From positions 10,360,595 through 10,424,594 of the forward strand of contig CM038705.1 in assembly GCA_021613375.1 (NCBI GenBank): DNA of 64,000 nucleotides. The letters are read 5' to 3'. This DNA is from Megaleporinus macrocephalus. Lineage: Eukaryota > Chordata > Actinopteri > Characiformes > Anostomidae. The notes under the pieces are model-generated. The model saw only the letters and a list, made by a program, of their open reading frames with translations. It made no database searches and was not told where the DNA came from. The translations under genes and the position numbers were made by a program. Positions within the stretch are counted from its first letter, which is position 1. Every line of letters starts with the position of its first letter. Shown here piece by piece: positions 57,103 to 64,000 of the stretch.

Positions 57103-58473
57103 CATAGGTGTCAAAAGTATTCACATTCATTACACAAGTAAAAGTATAGATACTAGGGTTTTAAAATTCAAGTATCAACTCAAGCTTTTTACTCTAGTAA
57201 AAGTGTAAAGGTTCTGCTTTCAAAACTACTTAAAGTAGAAAAGTAAAAGTAATGTAAGGGGAAAAAATGTCATTAAGGATTAAAGCTTAAGCCGCACCAC
57301 AGGGGTCTATAGTGCACTAGCCCACCTCCCCAAAAACCCCATTCTTCTAAAAGCCATAATGACTATAATGTTTTATTAAAATGTTAATGTTGATAAATTT
57401 GGGATGCGCTAGGCTTCCTGTTTCAGCCGCATATACGCCCATTGATAATGAATGTAGTTTAGTACAATGTAAATATATTAAAGAAGCATATCTGTTACTA
57501 CTGAACATTAACATGTGTTTCATGGAGCAGAAGATATGATGACTAGTTGTCTATAAGTATTGTAATGGTAACTTCAAAGACATGTTATCAATAATCTTTA
57601 CTGGAATGTAAATGAAGATGAATGAAAACAAGCTAAAGTGAAATAGGAGTAACGAGGCTATTTTTAAAATGTAAGGAGTAGAAAGTACAGATAATGGAGT
57701 GTAAATGTAAAGAGTAGAAAGTACTGATAATGGAGTGTAAATGTAAGGAGTAGAAAGTACTGATAATGGAGTGTAAATGTAAGGAGTAGAAAGTACTGAT
57801 AATGGAGTGTAAATGTAAGGAGTAGAAAGTACAGATAATGGAGTGTAAATGTAAGGAGTAGAAAGTACTGATAATGGAGTGTAAATGTAAGGAGTAGAAA
57901 GTACAGATAATGGAGTGTAAATGTAAGGAGTAGAAAGTACTGATAATGAAGTGTAAATGTAAGTGGTAGAAAGTACTGATAATGAAGTGTAAATGTAAGG
58001 AGTAGAAAGTACTGATAATGGAGTGTAAATGTAAGGAGTAGAAAGTACTGACAATGGAGTGTAAATGTAAGTGGTAGAAAGTACTGATAATGAAGTGTAA
58101 ATGTAAGGAGTAGAAAGTACTGATAATGGAGTGTAAATGTAATGAGTAGAAAGTACTGATAATGGAGTGTAAATGTAAGGAGTAGAAAGTACTGATAATG
58201 GAGTGTAAATGTAAGGAGTAGAAAGTACTGATAATGAAGTGTAAATGTAAGGAGTAGAAAGTACTGATAATGGAGTGTAAATGTAATGAGTAGAAAGTAC
58301 TGATAATGGAGTGTAAATGTAAGGAGTAGAAAGTACAGATAATTGAATGTAAATGTAAGGAGTAGAAGTAAAAAGTCATCTGAAAAATAATTACTCCAGT
58401 AAAGTATAAATAATCAAAATTTCAACTTAAGTAAGGTTACGAAGTTTTTGTACTTTGTTATTTGACACCTCTG
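57103..58473. mobile_element. Tol2-like hAT nonautonomous element
   Basis: Left end CATAGGTGTCAAAAGTATTC; right end on the other strand CAGAGGTGTCAAATAACAAA. Both resemble the Tol2-type hAT terminus (CAGAGGTGTAAA). The 8-base flanks TTCGCATG (57095-57102) and TTTATATG (58474-58481) agree at five positions and differ only by transitions, as expected of an old target duplication. Subterminal AAGTAAAAGT and AGTAGAAAAG repeats are typical. No transposase; the middle is a 36-bp array. Confidence 0.85.
57683..58362. repeat. 36-bp minisatellite inside the hAT element, ~19 copies
   Basis: Units of GGAGTGTAAATGTAAGGAGT followed by AGAAAGTACTGATAAT. Variants (GTGGTAGAAAG, TGAGTAGAAAG, ACAGATAAT) recur in blocks. 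The monomer resembles the subterminal AGTAGAAAAGTAAAAGTAATGT of the same element. Minus-strand open frames of 167 and 248 codons across it are artefacts of the 36-base period. Confidence 0.94.
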
Positions 58474-59248
58474 TTTATATGAATAATCAAATACCACAAT
58501 ATTTATCTTTGCTGCCCTAATCCCTTTAAGAGATGGTCAGGGACGCATGTGACCACACATCGTTTGCAGGGCAACTGCTAAACTCTTTCTTCTAAACAAG
58601 GTCTTTGGTAAAGCGAATACATGTTTGAGGTCAGCTGCTATGAAAAGACTTTTTAGGAATTGTGTTTTGTCTCCAAAGCACTTGACAAATATGTAATTGC
58701 TGCTGTGGTTTAACTGGACTGAAAGTAGTTGACCTCCAGACCGAGTGTCCAGTGACCGCTGCATTTCGGTGAGCAGAAAGAGTGAGAGTTTTGGCTGCTA
58801 CTCTTTAGGTGCAAAGAGTGAAACAAAATGATCAGAACTGTACGACCATGATGGCTTTTTAAATGTGTGCAACCTGCAGACACGCTCATATACACAAACC
58901 CGTTGACTTCTGGCCGTTCCAGTTCATCATTCTGGGCATTTCTTGTCAAGCGTATTACAAACTGTGATCCATTTACGAAGAAATAAAACAACTGCACTGC
59001 AAGCAAGGTGTTAAATTGCACAGACGTTTGATGACTGTGGTTTTTGGCACTTGCCCTTCGCCACTGAATGCCCTGCGTCCAGAATTGCCTACTTGCCTAC
59101 CACTCAGTAGGTGAAAGCAGTAGGTGAGCATGGCTAGTGTGCATGCTCAGAGTGGCTAATCTGGAGATTCTGGAGGATTCCCAATAGGCCGGCTCAGGTC
59201 AACCTCGAGTTTGGGCCGGTTAGATGGGAAAAATCATTTTGACACTTT

Positions 59249-59660
59249 GTTTTAACCATGTGTTGAGAGCAGGTTTTAACATTCATGCAATGAATTGAAG
59301 TTTGGCACAGTTTAGACAGTGTAACATATAGGCTATGTCAACCCAACTGTCTAAGTTTCTGTTGCTTGTTAGCTATTTTAGCATTTTAGCACCACAGTGA
59401 AATAAAGAGACCAAATTTGTCTCACAGGACAGCATTCGTTACAAGAGAAAGAGGCAAGCGACTGAGAGCATCTGGTCAGAAAGCCATGTCAAACCTGTAT
59501 GGAGACATGGTTTTGGATTGGTAGTGGTTTGAGTGACCTGGTTGACGTGGTTGTGGTAGGGCACCATGTGGTAGGGCACCATGAACTATGGTGCATGACA
59601 AATGTTAACTAACTGCAGCGTCCTGCTAATGATTTTATAGTTCATATTAAAGCTGATTTT
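59249..59660. repeat. Local direct duplication, copy 2
   Basis: Partner of 56687-57074, with a small internal tandem duplication of GGTAGGGCACCATG at 59553-59582 not present in copy 1. Confidence 0.9.
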
Positions 59661-60050
59661 AAAAAATAGTTTTGACTTTGAATAATTTGAATAATTATTT
59701 CTCTATTCATCCGACAGCACAGCTACTACACCACAGTAGATTAAGTGGGCTCTACCTTCTGAGGGAATTCTCCCCTCTCAAATGGTTGCGCCCATGAGTC
59801 GTCTTTTCTGGAGCGATACAATTAAATATAGCTACAGAATAGCGCCAAGCGTCAGTCGGTGGTGATGGAGGTCAGAAAGAGACCAAGTGAAGCTCAAAAG
59901 GACTGATTAAAAAAAAGAAAGGAGTTGGAAGAAGATGCGGCCAAATATAGTGAATACTGCAGCCGGTAAACAGAGATATGGAAATAAGTATTATCAGTGT
60001 AAGGCTATTGCGCAACGTTTGCAATGCCAATTTAGCATAGTTTATTTTGT

Positions 60051-60069
60051 AACCCTAACCCTAACCCTA
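60051..60069. repeat. Three telomere-like (CCCTAA) units
   Basis: AACCCTAACCCTAACCCTA, the vertebrate telomeric hexamer three times. Too short to call an interstitial telomere with confidence. Confidence 0.5.
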
Positions 60070-60574
60070 GAGTCCAATACACACCATTAATCACAAATAT
60101 CCAGTTTCAAACTGAAAATAATAAACATAATTTAGTGTAGAATGCATAGTTGAACTCATTAATAAAATGTGTGTAGCTACTGCTGCTGAACTGCTGCTAC
60201 AGACATTGGGGCTACTTCTGAGATATTATTAAATTTCAGTTAAAAGTTTAAAAAATTATTAAAAGTTACAGCTCCACAGTGTCTAAGTACAGATTCAGAC
60301 AAAAACACAGATCGCAAATAGCATTTAACGTTGGTAAGATGGTGGACATAGTGCAACCGAGATTGTGTGGATGCTAAACACTCGCATACTGACTAGCCTA
60401 CCGCTCAAGCAGTACGTACTGTCTCCAGTCTAGTACCTACAGACTCAGTAGGCCATTTCGGATGCACCCTTAGTCTCCTGGTCTGGGAAAGCATGTGCAC
60501 ATACATAGGTAAGCTTGCTGGCCATGCCAGCTGGCAGCCTCTACTTTTTTAGAAAGGCTTTCCACAAGATTTTG

Positions 60575-60838
60575 TGTTTCATGATGAATGGACCAATAGA
60601 AATGCTCCAAAATCAGTTTACATTAACAAATAAAATAAAATATTAAATCTCTTTACATTAACTTACATTGAAAGTAGATTTTTGGATGTGTCTTATAAAG
60701 TTACTATTTACAATATATATATATTGTTGCTGTCCAATGAAAAACTTTTAATGGAAGTCAATGGAACCAGATTTTTTTCCAAGCTATATTGGAGCATTTT
60801 TATTGGTCCATTAATCATGAAACTTTCACAAAATGTAA
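60575..60838. mobile_element. Hairpin MITE (GACCAATAGAAATGCTCC)
   Basis: Left arm CATGATGAATGGACCAATAG then AAATGCTCCAAAAT; right arm ATTGGAGCATTTTTATTGGT then CCATTAATCATG. The arms are close complements, giving a long hairpin. A relative is at 14530-14735. Confidence 0.75.
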
Positions 60839-60899
60839 ACAATGTAAATAATATTTTTAAAGCCAGAAATATATTGAGGGCCTGATTTGGGAATGAATG

Positions 60900-61628
60900 A
60901 TGACCGCAGATCTAATAATACTTAAATTAATATAAAGAGGTAAAGAAATAAAAATGTTGCATGTGCCTAAACCTAATGAGTGAAGAGGACACTTCGCTTA
61001 TGTAAATTTAAAAGTGATGATCTATTCATGATTCATTTTAATAATCCCCCTTAATTAATTTGGCAATGCCCCCCTCAGCCCCGCCGGTAGCGCCGGCCCT
61101 GTCAGGGAAGCATTTAAAACTTTCATAAAATGTAAACGGCAGCTGCTGCATTTAATTGATGTTGAAAAATAGAAATTGACAAAAATGTATTGTCAGAGAA
61201 ATACTTTCCGTCTGTTATGGATCACTGAGAATGAATGAGTGCGTGGGTGTCTGGAGAATGAATTCTTACGTGAACCTGCAGAGACATGACTAGACCAGAT
61301 TTACCGTTTTTTAAAAGCCTTGCAAAATGAACTTGGTGTGCGTCCAAAAAGTTATCACCAACTAAATTATCTACTGAAAAAATGCAAACCGCACTCAGTA
61401 GATGGAATGGAACACTGCCAGTTTCACAGGACCTGCTTCATTCGAACTTAGATCTCTTTACATTCTGAGTGTTTGTTTATATCCATATTTTCATATCCAT
61501 ATCATAGCATGACATTTGTGTGGTTGTTTGGAAAAAAACAAACAGTGAGAATTTATGCTTACATCATCGTTTCCAAACCTTTCCATACCCTTTACAAACA
61601 AACAGCCCGTTTTTTTTTTTATTTCACC

Positions 61629-61630
<2 letters not shown>
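60900..61630. other. No gene seen
   Basis: AT-rich DNA; the piece at 61330-61430 (GCGTCCAAAAAGTTATCACC, CACTCAGTAGATGG) may be another end of the 59060-type element. Confidence 0.5.
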
Positions 61631-61634
<4 letters not shown>

Positions 61635-61690
<56 letters not shown>

Positions 61691-61693
61691 TAA

Positions 61694-61741
<48 letters not shown>
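61635..61741. repeat. (TA)n microsatellite
   Basis: Two long alternating TA runs separated by a few A-rich bases. Confidence 0.95.
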
Positions 61742-61751
<10 letters not shown>

Positions 61752-62500
61752 TCCTGAGTGTTTTGATGTGAAATGTTCTGTTTTAGGGAAACTTATAGAA
61801 TCCTTGTTCAGAAATTTCTAACAGTGGATCGTCAGCATTGTGTCTGATGTTTGAGACCTTGTTTTACGAGAGTTTCGAGAAGGTTTTGTTGTAAAATGTA
61901 CTTTCTTGGAAAAATTTCATGGTGGAAACATACCTGTCCCACAACTCCTAGCCTGCTCCACCACTTGTGCTGTGCGCCATGATTGCATCACCTGTAGGGC
62001 CAGGCGTTTTACAGTTATAATAAGAGAATACCCATTGCGTTGTACAAGCTGGCTCTGTGTACATAGTGTAGGGTCATTTATCCTTGACAATAAAATCCGA
62101 TGGAGGGGAATCTTGTGACTAATGGCTGGAAACAACATCATCTATTCATATGTTGACTTTGGTGCTATTGTAAAGTTTTGTCCTAAAGTGTCCTAATGTA
62201 AAAAAAAACCTCTTTTTGCAATATTTGGCTTTTTTCCATTTTTTGGCAGTTAAATTGGCTAAATGTTGGTGGATAACTTGCTTTAGTTTTACAGGTTAGC
62301 TTAAGATAGGAAGTGCTCACGGAAGCGTTTCCCAAGATAAGGACGGCCCAGTTTATATGCAGAGGAAAGAAATATGGTGAAGTACACTATTGTGCAATGG
62401 CCTAAGCTCATGGTTTAAAAGCCTTAAGCAATACGTGTATGTTCACCAGTAAGAACACCAGATATGATTAGAACAGATGTAAATAACCATACATACAATG
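61742..62500. other. No gene seen
   Basis: Short open frames on both strands at about 61910-62130 show no recognisable domain or splice sites. Confidence 0.5.
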
Positions 62501-62501
62501 C

Positions 62502-62838
62502 AAAGTAACATGAATATATTATTTAGAAAGAAGTAGATCATATCTTGAGCTCCAGGTTGAAGAACAAAATGTAGTTCCAGATTTCTCCTGGACGCCCCAG
62601 ACATTGTATGAATGTATTCAGTTCCTTCAGCAGCAATCTTGATTTTGCTTAATGAAGTACTGAACAGTCAAAGCAGGTATTAGGTGAGAACTGTAAATAA
62701 AACTGGGTTGGTTCCACAAGGAGAAGCTTGGAAAGGGTTAATAAACACACTGATGTATGTAAAAGCACTACTTACTCTATTAATACTGTTTAAATATTTT
62801 ACAAAGTGTTTTGCTGCACAAATAAAAGCTTACTAAAT
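62502..62838 (-). repeat. Dispersed duplicate, copy 2 (pair with 22897-23213)
   Basis: Same sequence as copy 1 with about 50 extra bases near 62710-62760. The minus-strand frame ending LKI-stop is preserved; between the copies two residues differ (Thr/Ile, Lys/Asn) and the final Ile codon differs silently. Confidence 0.75.
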
Positions 62839-62854
62839 AGGTTTATGTATATAT

Positions 62855-62874
62855 TCATTAGACACATTTTGAAT

Positions 62875-62955
<81 letters not shown>

Positions 62956-63374
62956 TAAGACACTTTGAATAGGTATATGTATATATTCATTAGACACACT
63001 TTAAATAGGTATATATATATATATATATATTCATTAGACACACTTTAAATAGGTATATGTATATATTTATTAGACACACTTTGAATAGGTATGTGTATAT
63101 ATTCATTAGACACACTTTAAATAGGTATATGTATATATTCATTAGACACACTTTAAATAGGTATATGTATATATTCATTAGACACATTTTAAATAGGTAT
63201 ATGTATATATTCATTAGACACACTTTAAATAGGTATATGTATATATTCATTAGAGACACTTTGAATAGGTATATGTATATATTCATTAGACACACTTTAA
63301 ATAGGTATATGTATATATTCATTAGACACATTTTAAATATGTATATGTATATATTCATTAGACACATTTTGAAT

Positions 63375-63431
<57 letters not shown>

Positions 63432-63484
63432 CATAAGACACTTTGAATAGGTATATGTATATATTCATTAGACACATTTTGAAT

Positions 63485-63547
<63 letters not shown>

Positions 63548-63817
63548 TAAGACACTTTGAATAGGTATATGTATATATTCATTAGACACACTTTAAATAG
63601 GTATATGTATATATTCATTAGACACATTTTAAATAGGTATATGTATATATTCATTAGACACACTTTAAATAGGTATATGTATATATTCATTAGAGACACT
63701 TTGAATAGGTATATGTATATATTCATTAGACACACTTTAAATAGGTATATGTATATATTCATTAGACACATTTTAAATATGTATATGTATATATTCATTA
63801 GACACATTTTGAATAGG

Positions 63818-63853
<36 letters not shown>

Positions 63854-63911
63854 ATATTCATAAGACACTTTGAATAGGTATATGTATATATTCATTAGAC
63901 ACATTTTGAAT

Positions 63912-64000
<89 letters not shown>
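62855..64000. repeat. 36-bp AT-rich minisatellite with embedded (TA)n
   Basis: Units TTCATTAGACACACTTTAAA then TAGGTATATGTATATA, interrupted by several (TA)n expansions (62878-62951, 63379-63427, 63491-63543, 63917-64000). The block from about 63090 to 63420 recurs with the same order of variants (including the GAGACACTTTGAATAGG unit and the AAATATGTATATG unit) at about 63560-63840, a higher-order duplication of roughly 470 bases. The window ends inside it. Confidence 0.93.

Larger units (their letters stand above)
59060..60470. mobile_element. Probable nonautonomous DNA transposon
   Basis: Left ATGCCCTGCGTCCAGAATTG then CCTACT; right, on the other strand, AAGGGTGCATCCGAAATGGC then CTACTGAGTC: an imperfect inverted repeat of the GCATCCGAAATGGCATACT type common in fish. 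Contains local duplication copy 2 (59249-59660). Boundaries approximate. Confidence 0.5.

Noticed and set aside
57551..58379. Minus-strand open frames of 167 and 248 codons (STFYSLHLHSI repeats)
   Set aside because: They arise from a 36-base (multiple of three) repeat unit inside a transposon; several frames of the same array are open at once.
60051..60069. Interstitial telomere or fusion point
   Set aside because: Only three hexamers; such short runs occur by chance or as telomerase-repaired breaks and do not support a chromosome fusion.
62799..63877. Long frames rich in Ile/Tyr on both strands
   Set aside because: Translation of (TA)n and a 36-bp AT-rich unit.

Overview
This window is nuclear DNA from a ray-finned fish. 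The evidence is spliced vertebrate genes with GT-AG introns, fish-type Tc1/mariner, hAT (Tol2-like), Harbinger, Ty3/gypsy, L2/CR1-like and L1-like debris, tRNA-derived SINEs with a B box, and very heavy minisatellite content. By my estimate tandem arrays cover roughly a fifth of the 64 kb. An otophysan (characin, catfish or knifefish type) is my best guess from the repeat families and the ictacalcin-type S100 genes, but that is inference.

Three protein-coding genes can be supported, all on the minus strand. (1) The first three coding exons of snx27 (sorting nexin 27, retromer cargo adaptor) lie at 22592-22192, 6477-6246 and 735-543; all splice sites and phases join correctly. The gene runs off the left edge. 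Its 15.7 kb intron 1 and 5.5 kb intron 2 hold most of the large tandem arrays. (2) A complete two-coding-exon S100 gene of ictacalcin type (95 aa) has its coding exons at 30851-30714 and 30301-30152 and a probable noncoding first exon with TATA box near 33444-33506. (3) A tandem paralogue (93 aa) has coding exons at 50525-50388 and 49949-49806 and exon 1/TATA near 51752-51814. A third copy of the promoter/exon 1 module sits at about 41354-41416 with no S100 coding exons of its own. The SNX27-S100 neighbourhood agrees with the vertebrate linkage of SNX27 to the S100A10/S100A11 end of the S100 cluster.

Layout: 1-22.6 kb, snx27 with arrays of about 50-bp, 20-bp, 25-bp, 5-bp/195-bp and 76-bp units plus hAT, Harbinger and SINE copies. 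22.6-29.9 kb, snx27 promoter/CpG-rich region, a 30-bp minisatellite, duplicon remnant 1 and a ZBED-type hAT remnant. 30-34 kb, S100 copy A and its promoter. 31.88-36.59 kb and 39.92-44.98 kb, two copies of a segmental duplication carrying the S100 promoter module, the same Tc1 insertion and the same 30-bp minisatellite. 36.6-39.2 kb and 45-49.2 kb, broken gypsy and LINE copies. 49.4-52.3 kb, S100 copy B. 52.6-64 kb, a 38-bp minisatellite, Tc1-type and Tol2-like nonautonomous elements, a local direct duplication and AT-rich arrays; no host gene seen.

The most interesting theme is that several independent minisatellites have monomers matching the END of a mobile element: a Tc1-type inverted repeat, a SINE tail, the end of a dispersed fish repeat, a MITE terminus, and the interior of a Tol2-like hAT. 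One locus gives a presence/absence comparison: in the segmental duplication one copy carries about six 20-bp units exactly where the other carries none. The second theme is S100 evolution: triplicated promoter, duplicated coding region, and exon 3 almost identical between paralogues while exon 2 has diverged.
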